DNA of 64,000 bases from BOG-1112 sp964611335 (GTDB lineage: Bacteria; Bdellovibrionota_B; Oligoflexia; Oligoflexales; Bog-1112): positions 1 through 64,000 of the forward strand of contig CAZSXR010000003.1 of assembly GCA_964611335.1 (NCBI GenBank), given 5' to 3'. Under the pieces are notes generated by a model. It ran no database searches. It saw only the letters and a program-made list of their open reading frames with translations, and had not been told where the DNA came from. Positions 25,342 through 34,125 of the stretch are shown here, piece by piece (position 1 is the first letter of the stretch; each line of letters opens with the position of its first letter). Made by a program: the position numbers and the translations under genes.

Positions 25342-27225
25342 ATGGAAACCTTAGACAAAGAAAAAATCCGTCGTGCATATTTAAAAGCAAGAAAGCTAAA
25401 TCTTTCTCACTCCGTCCAACAAGATTTGACTTCTAAACTTCAGCCATCTCAGCAGACTCAGCAAGAAGTTAATGTCGCAGAGCGACAAGTTTCTGTAGAA
25501 TCAAAAGTACAGGAAAAATTTAATTCCGATTTTGAAAGCAAGGCTAAAGAATGGCTCTTTCTCCTCAAGAATGAGAAGAAGTATCTAAAATCCACAAAAT
25601 TCTTTCTCGAAAACGCCAGCTCGATTTTGAGTTCTCTCAATTCTTTAAATGTCGATGAAACTAAAGAACTTTTTGAACTTCTGCTTAGCTCCGTCCATAA
25701 GCCCTTCGAGCTTCTCAAACTCACACCTTTTGGACGGCTATTGGCCAAGAGTAAAAATGAAGAAGATTTGTTTTCCAACCTCTCTCATTTTGTGGAAGCT
25801 CGGAGCAAAGATTTTTCTAGAGAAGACATTCTTGTCCTCTCTTTGTTTCTCTCCGACCCACATGTTTGGGTTTTAAGAGAACCCGGTTCTTGGAAAAAGC
25901 TGAGTCAATGGATACTTAAGTACAGTAAAATCCTTCCTGAAGTGACCCAACCTCTACAGATTTTTTATAAAAACCGTTTCACTTTGTATGAAATGCCTTT
26001 GCAAAAAGCACTATGGGCACCGGTGCTAGATATTCAAGAAAATATAAATCTGCGGGGTTATGCCTACTTTCATAGTTTTCTAGCTCACGAACTCCTTAGT
26101 GAAGATCTTTTATGGAAAGCATGGGCCTGTTTTGAAAATGAAAAGCAACAATGGATGGGCTTGCTCAAATGGTTGCAGAGTCAGGCCCATCTTTCTATTT
26201 ACTCCGAGATACCCCTCATAAAAATGAAGCAAGAATATTTTCCTATCACATACTCTCCAGAAAGTCTTAAATGTGATCTTATCCAAGATCACATTCAGAA
26301 GTTTGGGGTCCCTAAAAACAAAATTCTGCAAAATTCACTTCTTGAATTTATTAAAAATGAAGACCAACTTGAATTTCAATGCAAATTCTTATTTCAACTT
26401 TCAGCTCTGCGAGGCCTTACAGACGAAGAACTTATAGATCTCGAAGGTCTCGCTAAACAATCTGAAAACACGACACTCCTTGACCATATTCATAGGCTTC
26501 AGTTCATACACTCCAAAGTTCACTGGCCGTTGAAAGAATTTAGTAAAAAATCAGACCGCTATAACCCCACTCCCGTTCCTGAGGAAAAAACAATTCCATT
26601 TTGTCTTTTTGATTTCACCACATTTGAAAAAAAATTTATGAGTTCGTACATTCGTCTTGCGCCTTTGGTTCATTATTACAACAACAAAAATTCAAAAGAT
26701 TATAGGGTTCTCAGAACTGTAGAGTGGTTATTCGATCCAAGTCTAAGGAAACTTCAAACTTTTTATAAAAAGAATCTTGTTAAACCTCTCGCTCCCATAA
26801 TTATAAAGAAGAACAACTATAATTCTGCAATTCGATCTGAAATTCCACTATTTTTTTCTAAGATTCCTGATAATGATTTTGGAAAAATCCTTGCAGGAAT
26901 CAGTCAAATTCTCGCACTAAATCATTTCGAGGACATCTTAAATACTCTTCAAGTAAACTCAAAATCTATTTCGAATCAGGAAATCGCAAATTGGCTAAGC
27001 TCCGCTGACAAAGATATCAAAATGAACTGGCATCAGTTACAATCGTCTAGTCTTCATTTTTCTATCGAAGCTATAACTAAACTCCTTCGACGATTTTCTC
27101 TAAGGTTTGCAAGTCTTGCTTGCAGAGATCTTAATCTGAGCTTGTGGTCTCTTTCTCAAGAGAATGTTCCTAAAGAACTTTACTGCGAACTTGAATCGTG
27201 GCTTCTTCATTCCTCCATGAAATAA
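25342..27225 (+). CDS. Large cytoplasmic protein, unknown
   Basis: 627 aa, hydrophilic and mostly helical, without a signal peptide or membrane segments. The first 45 residues are Lys/Gln-rich (IRRAYLKARKLNLSH, then KLQPSQQTQQEVN) and look like a flexible head; the rest is rich in Leu, Lys, Phe and Trp in a pattern that recalls helical-repeat scaffolds. A CAGGAGAAG ribosome site precedes the ATG. It lies 65 bp behind the sigma-54 regulator and may be in its transcription unit. Two motif copies are antisense in its first 350 bp. No family is recognised. Confidence 0.7.
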   Translation: METLDKEKIRRAYLKARKLNLSHSVQQDLTSKLQPSQQTQQEVNVAERQVSVESKVQEKFNSDFESKAKEWLFLLKNEKKYLKSTKFFLENASSILSSLNSLNVDETKELFELLLSSVHKPFELLKLTPFGRLLAKSKNEEDLFSNLSHFVEARSKDFSREDILVLSLFLSDPHVWVLREPGSWKKLSQWILKYSKILPEVTQPLQIFYKNRFTLYEMPLQKALWAPVLDIQENINLRGYAYFHSFLAHELLSEDLLWKAWACFENEKQQWMGLLKWLQSQAHLSIYSEIPLIKMKQEYFPITYSPESLKCDLIQDHIQKFGVPKNKILQNSLLEFIKNEDQLEFQCKFLFQLSALRGLTDEELIDLEGLAKQSENTTLLDHIHRLQFIHSKVHWPLKEFSKKSDRYNPTPVPEEKTIPFCLFDFTTFEKKFMSSYIRLAPLVHYYNNKNSKDYRVLRTVEWLFDPSLRKLQTFYKKNLVKPLAPIIIKKNNYNSAIRSEIPLFFSKIPDNDFGKILAGISQILALNHFEDILNTLQVNSKSISNQEIANWLSSADKDIKMNWHQLQSSSLHFSIEAITKLLRRFSLRFASLACRDLNLSLWSLSQENVPKELYCELESWLLHSSMK

Positions 27226-27299
27226 TCTCAACAATATAAATCTCTCATCAAAAACTCATTTTTATTCTGTTAATTTCGAAAAAATGAACGGAGTAAAAT

Positions 27300-27767
27300 A
27301 TGATATTCAAACTTTTTCTGTTTTGCTTTCTCTTGTCTTCAACAAATGCAATAGCGAGTTCTTCTTTTGAAGACGAAGTCATAATAAACTCTTTCGTAGT
27401 TGAACACGATGTTGATGCGCCCTTATTTGAAAACGATCGGACTCAATTGCATATGGCTGTTGTTGAAGGCAATTTTTCTCAGATAGAATTTCTCCTTTCA
27501 AAAGGAGCAAATGTAAACATACAAGATGCAAGTGGAGAAAGTCCTATTGATCTTGCAAAAAAAAATGGTTTTGCCTCTATCGTAAAAAGACTCAAAAATT
27601 TTGAAAAAATGCATCCCAAAAACTCTGAATCCCTCATAAATACCAAAATAGAATCGTTAAAGCCCCTTAAGAATTCGGCAGATCCTGTTTTAGAAACGTT
27701 GGAATATGCTTTTTCTAATTTCATTAGGAGCGCTTCAGTTATTCAATTAAATTTAAAGAGTTTCTAA
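27300..27767 (+). CDS. Secreted ankyrin-repeat protein, short
   Basis: 155 aa. A signal peptide (MIFKLFLFCFLLSSTNAIAS) is followed by about one and a half ankyrin repeats: RTQLHMAVVEGNFSQIEFLLSKGANVNIQDASGESPIDLAKKNGFASIVKRL (residues 42-93). A polar tail follows. Ankyrin repeats bind proteins, and export to the periplasm or outside is inferred. The ribosome site is AACGGAG 8 bases upstream of the ATG. Two longer secreted ankyrin proteins occur at 49.3 and 61.5 kb. Confidence 0.75.
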   Translation: MIFKLFLFCFLLSSTNAIASSSFEDEVIINSFVVEHDVDAPLFENDRTQLHMAVVEGNFSQIEFLLSKGANVNIQDASGESPIDLAKKNGFASIVKRLKNFEKMHPKNSESLINTKIESLKPLKNSADPVLETLEYAFSNFIRSASVIQLNLKSF

Positions 27768-27800
27768 AAATAAACCTAGGTTTAACGTGAAAATCATGAA

Positions 27801-28187
27801 TTACCACTGCCAAACATAATCATATTGTGCAAAAATCTTAGGAAGATCCTTCAAAGAGATAGGATGAAGAAATTCTAAAAGTTCATGACGCTCTAATCCT
27901 AATTGCGCTGCATCTTCAGAAATATAAAAAATATTCATTCCCCTCTCATGAACCAAACGAAGGTCTCTTACAAAATCCGGTGGATTTTTTTGCTTCCAAC
28001 TCGCAATGTTCAGTGCTTTGCAACTCTGATTTGCTATACCATAATTTACAGATGTTCCTCTTAAAATAAGATCTGCTGCTGCTCCATTCGTTTTCAAAGT
28101 GAGAGCTAACCAAATAACAGTGTCATCCTGTTCTTCCAAAGTTGCCCTGTAAGAATTTGAAACAATATTCAATATACTCTTGGACAT
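27801..28187 (-). CDS. DsrE-superfamily protein (third of three)
   Basis: 128 aa with the DsrE/DsrF-like alternation: strand ILNIVSNS, helix DTVIWLALTLKTNGAAADLILRGTSVNYGI, strand MNIFYISEDAAQLGL, helix. Such small proteins carry or relay sulfur (DsrEFH, TusBCD) or act as unknown oxidoreductase partners. The single Cys in ANQSCKAL could be the sulfur carrier. It starts 9 bp after the end of the preceding DsrE-like gene, so the three are one operon transcribed leftwards. Confidence 0.65.
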   Translation of the reverse strand: MSKSILNIVSNSYRATLEEQDDTVIWLALTLKTNGAAADLILRGTSVNYGIANQSCKALNIASWKQKNPPDFVRDLRLVHERGMNIFYISEDAAQLGLERHELLEFLHPISLKDLPKIFAQYDYVWQW

Positions 28188-28195
28188 GCAAACTC

Positions 28196-28612
28196 CTATC
28201 CTCGTGTGGGAATGACAATGACGTTATCCGATGTTTCCGTAAATTTCACCAAATCTGCAGGGCTTCCTGTGCGTACACCTGGGATGTTTTCCAAAGCCCC
28301 TCTTTCTGCTGCACACATTCCACAATTGATCCAAGTGAAATTTGCACCTTGCCTTTGTGTTTCTTTTTGCAGAGCTAAAATCCAATCTTTTGTAAGAGGG
28401 TGCTCTTCTTCCTCTTCATTATGATTGTGCATTGTATTCGGATGAGCTTTTTGCAAAGAAGAAGGGAGAAATACTGCTCCTTCGTATGCAAATACATTGA
28501 CGTTGTGTCCTTGTTGCACAGCAGAACTCATCATGCGCATAGCTGTGCTTATTCTTGAACTTTCAAAGGGTGGATCCATCAGTACAAATGTGAGTGTTTT
28601 TCTTGTTTCCAT
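28196..28612 (-). CDS. DsrE-superfamily protein with Cys-Gly-Met-Cys motif
   Basis: 138 aa. The N-terminal strand LTFVLMDPPFESSR and the helix TAMRMMSSAVQQGHNVNVFAYEGAVF fit DsrE. A His/Glu-rich loop (HNHNEEEEEH) and the motif WINCGMCAAERGALE follow; the first Cys of that motif is where DsrE-like proteins carry the reactive cysteine. It is the middle gene of the DsrE-like triad, 9 bp downstream of the first. An ATG start at 28612 is supported by a GAGA-type ribosome site. Confidence 0.75.
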   Translation of the reverse strand: METRKTLTFVLMDPPFESSRISTAMRMMSSAVQQGHNVNVFAYEGAVFLPSSLQKAHPNTMHNHNEEEEEHPLTKDWILALQKETQRQGANFTWINCGMCAAERGALENIPGVRTGSPADLVKFTETSDNVIVIPTRG

Positions 28613-28621
28613 AGTATTCTC

Positions 28622-28948
28622 TCAATGCCAAATTGCGTTGTAACCATTGCAGAGCTGATACACTACTGCATCCATATCTTGACTTTTAATTCCATTAAGG
28701 ATTTTATCTTTTGTTATTCCACGTTCTACTAAGGAAAAATCATCAGCCCAAACCTGAACACCCTTTTTCATGAGAGAGGTTAAAGAGGCAGAATAACTGC
28801 AAGGTCGAACGGGGAAGACTCCATTCTCAACAAGAAAAACGATCACTTCGTTTCCATTCTGGATTAAATTTTCAGCGAGAGATTCCGTAAAACACCAATC
28901 TCTGCATTCATGAGGATCTCGAGATTCAATTAGAACGTATTTTTTCAT
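28622..28948 (-). CDS. DsrE-superfamily protein (first of three)
   Basis: 108 aa from the ATG at 28948, which follows AGGAGTACAA; the frame is open upstream but that extension is unsupported. The N-terminus is YVLIESRDPHECRDWCF, then SLAENLIQNGNEVIVFLVENGVF, and the C-terminal half holds GVQVWADDFSLVERGI and an end with VVYQLCNGYNAIWH. This matches a TusD/DsrE-like fold with several Cys, including one near the C-terminus. It heads the leftward operon of three DsrE-like genes; cytochrome b561 is divergent. Confidence 0.7.
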   Translation of the reverse strand: MKKYVLIESRDPHECRDWCFTESLAENLIQNGNEVIVFLVENGVFPVRPCSYSASLTSLMKKGVQVWADDFSLVERGITKDKILNGIKSQDMDAVVYQLCNGYNAIWH

Positions 28949-29061
28949 TTGTACTCCTCTAAAAATAGAATATCGCCGTTTAAGGGGCGAGCTAATCCTT
29001 ATTAGGAGACATGATTCTATGGTAGAATTTAGACAATGTGAATTTTTCCGTGGAGAACTCA

Positions 29062-29637
29062 ATGGGCTTAAAAAATACCACTCAAAAATTTGGGGCAGTT
29101 GCTAAAATCTTCCATTGGTTGATTGTAACTTTGGTACTTATTCAATACGGAACCTTTCTTTATAAAGAGAATTTCTTGGTTGAAGATGATCCCTTTGGAG
29201 GGGTTCTTATTGGGGATTTTCACAAACCTTTTGGTGTCACTCTACTTGTTGTCGTCTTTCTTGCTTTCATGTGGCATCTGAGCAATTCTAAAGTTGCCTT
29301 TCCTTCCTCTATGCCTAAATGGGAAGTGTTCTTTGCAACTGCCGTACACAAAAGTCTATATCTCTATCTCATTTGCATGGGTTCTGCTGGGGTCCTTATG
29401 AATGTGTTTGGCGGAAGAGGTGTTAATTTTTGGGGATTTTTTGAAATACCCGTGCTTATGGAAAAAAACAAAGAAGTTGCTGAATTTTTCTTTGAAGCCC
29501 ATGAATTTTTTGGTTATCTGGGAATTGCTTTGATCGCCCTCCATCTCGGTGGGATTTTTAAACAGCATCTTATTAGAAAAGACCCAGTAATTCAAAAAAT
29601 GCTTCCTCGCATTTTCGAAAAATATTTTCAGAAATAA
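29062..29637 (+). CDS. Cytochrome b561 family protein
   Basis: Di-haem membrane cytochrome that typically passes electrons from quinol to a periplasmic acceptor. 191 aa from the ATG at 29062 after GTGGAGAA; a GTG at 29038 is possible. Four TM helices are visible, with haem-ligand histidines in KIFHWLIVTLVL (helix 1), GDFHKPFGVTLL (helix 2), FEAHEFFGYLGIALIALHLGGIFKQHL (helices 3-4). The C-terminal motif HLGGIFKQHLIRKD is typical. It is divergent from the DsrE-like operon and could share control with it. Confidence 0.88.
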   Translation: MGLKNTTQKFGAVAKIFHWLIVTLVLIQYGTFLYKENFLVEDDPFGGVLIGDFHKPFGVTLLVVVFLAFMWHLSNSKVAFPSSMPKWEVFFATAVHKSLYLYLICMGSAGVLMNVFGGRGVNFWGFFEIPVLMEKNKEVAEFFFEAHEFFGYLGIALIALHLGGIFKQHLIRKDPVIQKMLPRIFEKYFQK

Positions 29638-29649
29638 ATTCCTATACTT

Positions 29650-30219
29650 TCAATTAGGCTTTATAGCTTCTGCTAATAATTTTACATAGTCTTTGTCGGG
29701 GATTTCAATGGCTCCGAGACTTGCTAAATGAGCTGTCAGAAATTGAATTTCAAGTAATTTAAAATTCAATTCATTTAATCTTTTCACTAAAAAATACAGA
29801 GCTATTTTTGAAGCATCCGTAACTCTATGAAACATAGACTCTGCAAAAAAAGCTTTCCCAATACTTGGCCCATAAACACCACCAACAAGCCTGTCTTCCT
29901 GCCATACTTCGACGGAATGTGCAAAACCCTTGTCGAAAAGCTTACAGTAAGCTTCCACAAAATCAGGGGTGATCCAAGTATCGGGATGTTGAGAGCATGC
30001 AAGCATAACTTCTCTAAAACTATGATCGTAGCTGATGACATAGTTTTTTTTCATTAGGGTTCTTTTTAAGGAGCGGGACACGTGAAATTTATCAAGAGGG
30101 ATAATTGCCCGCGGATCGGGTCTATACCATGCAATGTCAGTCCCATTTCTGTCAGGCATGGGAAAATAACCATTGGAATAAGCTGTGACTAAAAACTCAG
30201 GGCTGAGATCTGCTTTCAA
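29650..30219 (-). CDS. aat: Leucyl/phenylalanyl-tRNA--protein transferase
   Basis: Adds Leu or Phe to N-terminal Lys/Arg of proteins, marking them for ClpAP (N-degron pathway). 189 aa. Blocks: AYSNGYFPMPD, WYRPDPRAIIPLDKFHVSRSLKR, YDHSFREVMLAC, TWITPDFVEAYCKLFDKGFAHSVEVWQEDRLVGGVYG, GKAFFAESMFH, and LEIQFLTAHLASLGAIEI. The gene starts 7 bp after dedA and appears to be the last gene of the mqnE-dedA-aat unit. ClpS and ClpA are not in the window. Confidence 0.96.
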   Translation of the reverse strand: MKADLSPEFLVTAYSNGYFPMPDRNGTDIAWYRPDPRAIIPLDKFHVSRSLKRTLMKKNYVISYDHSFREVMLACSQHPDTWITPDFVEAYCKLFDKGFAHSVEVWQEDRLVGGVYGPSIGKAFFAESMFHRVTDASKIALYFLVKRLNELNFKLLEIQFLTAHLASLGAIEIPDKDYVKLLAEAIKPN

Positions 30220-30226
30220 AAAAACC

Positions 30227-30850
30227 TCAAAGCATTTTTTCTGAAAATTTCTTTTTTACAAATAAAAAAGAAAGTATGGAAACAATGACAACAGCCAAAA
30301 TTCCGTAAATCCCTATTTGTATTTGATGCATTTTTTTTTCTAACAGCTCAAGGTTGCTGCCAAACATAAAACCAATCCAGATCCACAAAGGAACTGAAAT
30401 CAAAGCTGCAAAACCATCAAGCAGGAAAAATTTCCAGGCAGGAACTTTATAGATGCCCGAAGAAAGGAACATGGCAGTACGAACGCCAGGCATAAAACGT
30501 GCAAAGAAAATAACTTTGTCCCCATACTTCGAAAACCAAAATTGAATTTTCTGATCTCGTTCTTGCTTGATGAGGAAGCTAAAGAGTCGGGTGCGTTTGA
30601 TACGCTCTCCCATATATCTTCCAGCGGAATAGATTATGCCATCTCCTATCAATACGCCTGCCATACACACAGCAAGTGTAACCCAGTGATTTGTGATTTC
30701 GTGAGAAGCAAGCATTCCTCCAGTAATCAAGATTACATCTTCAGGAAGTGGAAACCCAAAACCGCATGCGAGAAGAATCATAAACATGAAGATATATGCA
30801 ACTGTTCCATAAGGCATTAGGAAATTCAATAAATCTATAATAAGCTGCAT
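30227..30850 (-). CDS. DedA family membrane protein
   Basis: 207 aa with four to six membrane segments. The DedA signatures are present: FGFPLPEDVILITGGMLAS in the first re-entrant loop and FFARFMPGVRTAMFLSSGIYKVPAWKF in the second. DedA proteins are needed for membrane energetics and envelope stress, and some move undecaprenyl phosphate or phospholipids. It is placed 29 bp behind mqnE and 7 bp before aat. This is the second VTT/DedA-type protein in the window, the first being the N-terminal part of the lipase fusion. Confidence 0.9.
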   Translation of the reverse strand: MQLIIDLLNFLMPYGTVAYIFMFMILLACGFGFPLPEDVILITGGMLASHEITNHWVTLAVCMAGVLIGDGIIYSAGRYMGERIKRTRLFSFLIKQERDQKIQFWFSKYGDKVIFFARFMPGVRTAMFLSSGIYKVPAWKFFLLDGFAALISVPLWIWIGFMFGSNLELLEKKMHQIQIGIYGILAVVIVSILSFLFVKKKFSEKML

Positions 30851-30879
30851 GTGTTCCCACTCCTTTTGCAGTACTCTAT

Positions 30880-33042
30880 TTAATTTAAGCCGAGATAGGG
30901 GCTTTGTTCAAATTCTTTGCCGGTCATCTTATGCAATGGAACATGTCGTAGGTCGAAAGATTTTTCAAGCTCTTCTTCCCATGGGCTTTGAACTTTTACG
31001 AATCTGTTATCGCGAAGATAAGCCTGCATTCCTACTGAAGAGATCTCTTCGTAAATCCGCGACACTTTGTCAAAATGATCAGGCAAAGTTCCTAAGTCAT
31101 CTGCTCCGGAGAGAACCAACAAAGGAGCGTATTTTTCTTGTCCACGCAAATGTCCTCGAACGCTTTCCCCAATCATATGAACTTCGCGACTGATCGGGAG
31201 CTGCATAAAAGGAACCTGTATATGGTCGATATTCGGGCTAGCAATTCTTGCAAGAGCTACAGCTCTCACATATTCTTGAGCGGTGACCCATGAATCTGAC
31301 GCGGGTTCAATAGATAGACTTAAAATCCCATGAGTTTTTTCTTGTAGAGTTCTCAAAGCAAGAATGCGTTCTATATAAGTTTTCCATATTGGTGAAAGTT
31401 CCGTAAGAGGGCTATTGAGTTCACATTTTGCGTATGTAAGGAGCCCTTCTTCATGTGCTGTCTGGTGAAGTTTCACAATTTCTCTATGTGTGAGACTTGA
31501 TTCATTTTCTAAAGAAGAGCTTCCAAAAAATTGAATGCCAATATCTTGAATGCTTCCAAAGAGTTCAGATAAAGAAAGAGATGAAGCTTGTACAAGTTTC
31601 CAAAGGCCACTGAATCCAGAAATTACTATTTCAGAATTTTGCTCTTTTAAATTTGAAAGGGTTTTTAAGAATTGTTTTGGTGCGACTCCGTTTAAAGAAT
31701 GTTTAAGCGTTCCTAAGTCGAGAATCACATCCAAATTTTCTTTTAGAGAAAAAGAGTTCTGTGAGAAATTCAAAAACTGAGATCTATGAAAACTTGCTTG
31801 GTTGTATACAAGCAAGTCATTGCGGATCTTTTGTGCGGTTATTGCAAGTGTAAAAAGATCTGCATGTTCTGCAAGGAGAGTCAGTTCTTCTGTATTTAAT
31901 AGAACATGGTCGAGAGCTTTTTTAAGGATGTCTTTTATTAGGTCTTTCTGTGTTCTTAGAATAGATGGTTTTTCGCTTTCAAGAACATTGTAAAGAGTAT
32001 CTCGTTCCTGTGGATTTTTGCGAGATTTCATGATCAATCGCTTTATATTCTTCAACTCCATCCCAATTCCTGCACGACCACCTGCCATGATGGATATTTT
32101 TTCATCTACAACCGTTCCATCCATGTCATTGGCACCGAAGTGAAGGGCTAATTGTGCAATATCTTGACCTAACATGACCCAGTATGATTTGATCTGTTGG
32201 AAATTATCAAGATAGAGACGAGCTACTGCAATCGTTTTTAAGTCATCAGCACCGAATGTGTAACGATCAATACCCATCTCATTATTTTCAGGTTGAAATG
32301 CAAGTGGAATAAAACAATTGAATCCTCCTGTTTCATCTTGAAGATCCCTCAAGACTTTAAAATGGAAAACACGATGCTCATATTTTTCAATATGTCCGTA
32401 AAGCATTGTGCAATTCGATTTCATTCCCATCTGATGAGCTGTTCTGTGAATATCTACCCATTTCTCTGTTGAAAGTTTTGCAGTGATAATATCTCTGCAA
32501 TCTGGGTGAAAGATTTCTGCACCTCCTCCAGGAAGGGAATCTAAACCTGCTTCTTTGAGGAAAAACAATACGTCAGAGTGAGACTTTCTTGATTTGCGTG
32601 CAAGCCAATCAATTTCAACAGCGGTCATACCTTTGATATGTATGTGGGGATATTTCTCTTTAATCGAACGAAACATATTTGCATAGTAGTCTAATGACCA
32701 TTTGGGATGAAGGCCTCCCACCATATGCAATTCTTTGGCCCCACTCTCTACAGCTTTAGATGCTTTCTCTAGTATCTCTTCAAGGGAATATGCAAAAGCA
32801 CCTTCTTCTCCAGGTTTGCGAGCAAAAGCACAAAATTTACAGGACATCACACATACATTTGTGGGATTTAGATGAGTATTCTGATTGTAAAAAACGTTAT
32901 CTTTGTGTTTTCGTGAATTCGCAAGATCTGCAAGTTGGCCGATTTCCAACAAACGAGGAGATTCAAATAAATAGAGAGCGTCTTCTTCTGTGAGTCGAAG
33001 TCCATTCAAAACTTTTTCTCGTATTCTATCAAATTCAGTCAT
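30880..33042 (-). CDS. mqnE: Aminofutalosine synthase (MqnE) fused to a cysteine-less MqnC/MqnE-like half
   Basis: Radical SAM enzyme that makes 6-amino-6-deoxyfutalosine in the futalosine route to menaquinone. 720 aa from the ATG at 33042 (AGAGG ribosome site), about twice the family length. Residues 1-377 are a complete MqnE: [4Fe-4S] ligands Cys64, Cys68 and Cys71 in CVMSCKFCAF, HMVGGLHP, GLDSLPGGGAEIF, and the end MAGGRAGIG--RDTLYNV. Residues 378-720 repeat the same overall layout (EELTLLAEHADLFTLAITAQKIRND near its start, and ARIASPNIDHIQVPFMQLPISREVHMIG near its end) but lack the CxxxCxxC cluster, so this half is catalytically degenerate. It overlaps nothing and is followed by dedA. Confidence 0.85.
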   Translation of the reverse strand: MTEFDRIREKVLNGLRLTEEDALYLFESPRLLEIGQLADLANSRKHKDNVFYNQNTHLNPTNVCVMSCKFCAFARKPGEEGAFAYSLEEILEKASKAVESGAKELHMVGGLHPKWSLDYYANMFRSIKEKYPHIHIKGMTAVEIDWLARKSRKSHSDVLFFLKEAGLDSLPGGGAEIFHPDCRDIITAKLSTEKWVDIHRTAHQMGMKSNCTMLYGHIEKYEHRVFHFKVLRDLQDETGGFNCFIPLAFQPENNEMGIDRYTFGADDLKTIAVARLYLDNFQQIKSYWVMLGQDIAQLALHFGANDMDGTVVDEKISIMAGGRAGIGMELKNIKRLIMKSRKNPQERDTLYNVLESEKPSILRTQKDLIKDILKKALDHVLLNTEELTLLAEHADLFTLAITAQKIRNDLLVYNQASFHRSQFLNFSQNSFSLKENLDVILDLGTLKHSLNGVAPKQFLKTLSNLKEQNSEIVISGFSGLWKLVQASSLSLSELFGSIQDIGIQFFGSSSLENESSLTHREIVKLHQTAHEEGLLTYAKCELNSPLTELSPIWKTYIERILALRTLQEKTHGILSLSIEPASDSWVTAQEYVRAVALARIASPNIDHIQVPFMQLPISREVHMIGESVRGHLRGQEKYAPLLVLSGADDLGTLPDHFDKVSRIYEEISSVGMQAYLRDNRFVKVQSPWEEELEKSFDLRHVPLHKMTGKEFEQSPYLGLN

Positions 33043-33111
33043 CAGCACATTCCTCTTCAGATCATCAGTAGTGCAATGAGTGTACAAGAAAATTTTGAAA
33101 TCAGAAACGGA

Positions 33112-34125
33112 TTAAGTTTGACTGAGAACGAGTGGATGGACTTTGGTTTTTCCAAAGTGCCTTTGGAGTTCGTTTAAAGTGTTTTCTGCATTCTCTGGGT
33201 CAAGTAGGCAGAGTATGCAACCGCCACCGCCAGCGCCTGTGATTTTAGCCGTGAGAGCACCGCAAGTTTTTGCTTCGTTAATCATGGTAGTCAAAGAGTT
33301 GGGCACAACCCCAATCTCTTGTAAGAGTTCATGCGCTGTTTCTAAAGAGTTTTGCACAAGACTTAAATTTCCATTCTCTAAACCTTCAGCAGTTTGCAGA
33401 GCGAGTTTATCAAAACGGGTTATGCGATTTTGAGCATCTTCTCTTTGGAAAAAAGGAGCTGATTGCTGCACCATTGTTAATGTAGGAGAACGTGTGTCGC
33501 TATCAAGTATTGCGAATTGCCATGCGAAGGATTTTCTATTCCGAACAATGTTCTGTATGTGCAGTGATTGAGGTTTCTTATTCTTTTTGAAAAGAATAGC
33601 TTGCTCAAGAGCAACCGTTGTTGCGTCTAAACCTGAAGGTGTTCCATGGAAACGCTTTTCCAGTTGGTTGGCAAGAGATGCAAGTTCGAAAGGGTTTATC
33701 TTTTTATCAAAGAACTCACATAATGCGCGAAGTATGGCAACACATAATGCAGCAGATGCACCGAGTCCCGCTCCCATAAGGATGCGAGAATGGCCTTCTA
33801 TTTTTAACGGGAAACTTTCAAGTTGAAGCAAATCGAGAGCATCTTGGAGCACATGTTTTAAGTTATCTGAGGTTGGTGCTGCTTTGTTTGTAGTATGCCA
33901 ATAGTGGGGGCTTTTGTTTTGTAAACTTTGTAGAATGATTTCGAGTTGCATATTTGGTACTGGAACAGCTACTGCGTGTGCTCCGTACACTACTGCATGT
34001 TCGCCAACTAAAATCAGTTTTCCACATGCATGAGCACGAATTGGTTCACGAGCAGTGAATCGTAAAGGATTTTTTTCCCATAGCAATTCATCTTTGAGTT
34101 CAATGTGGATTGGTTGTGTCGACAC
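33112..34125 (-). CDS. mvk: Mevalonate kinase
   Basis: Phosphorylates mevalonate for isoprenoid synthesis. 337 aa of the GHMP kinase family: N-terminal ACGKLILVGEHAVVYGAHAVAVPV, the ATP loop ILMGAGLGASAALCVAILRAL, FHGTPSGLDATTVAL with the catalytic Asp, and the C-terminal motif AKITGAGGGGCILCLL. The start codon abuts the stop of the HMG-CoA reductase gene (0 bp), so the two are one operon. Phosphomevalonate kinase and diphosphomevalonate decarboxylase are not in the window. Confidence 0.93.
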   Translation of the reverse strand: MSTQPIHIELKDELLWEKNPLRFTAREPIRAHACGKLILVGEHAVVYGAHAVAVPVPNMQLEIILQSLQNKSPHYWHTTNKAAPTSDNLKHVLQDALDLLQLESFPLKIEGHSRILMGAGLGASAALCVAILRALCEFFDKKINPFELASLANQLEKRFHGTPSGLDATTVALEQAILFKKNKKPQSLHIQNIVRNRKSFAWQFAILDSDTRSPTLTMVQQSAPFFQREDAQNRITRFDKLALQTAEGLENGNLSLVQNSLETAHELLQEIGVVPNSLTTMINEAKTCGALTAKITGAGGGGCILCLLDPENAENTLNELQRHFGKTKVHPLVLSQT

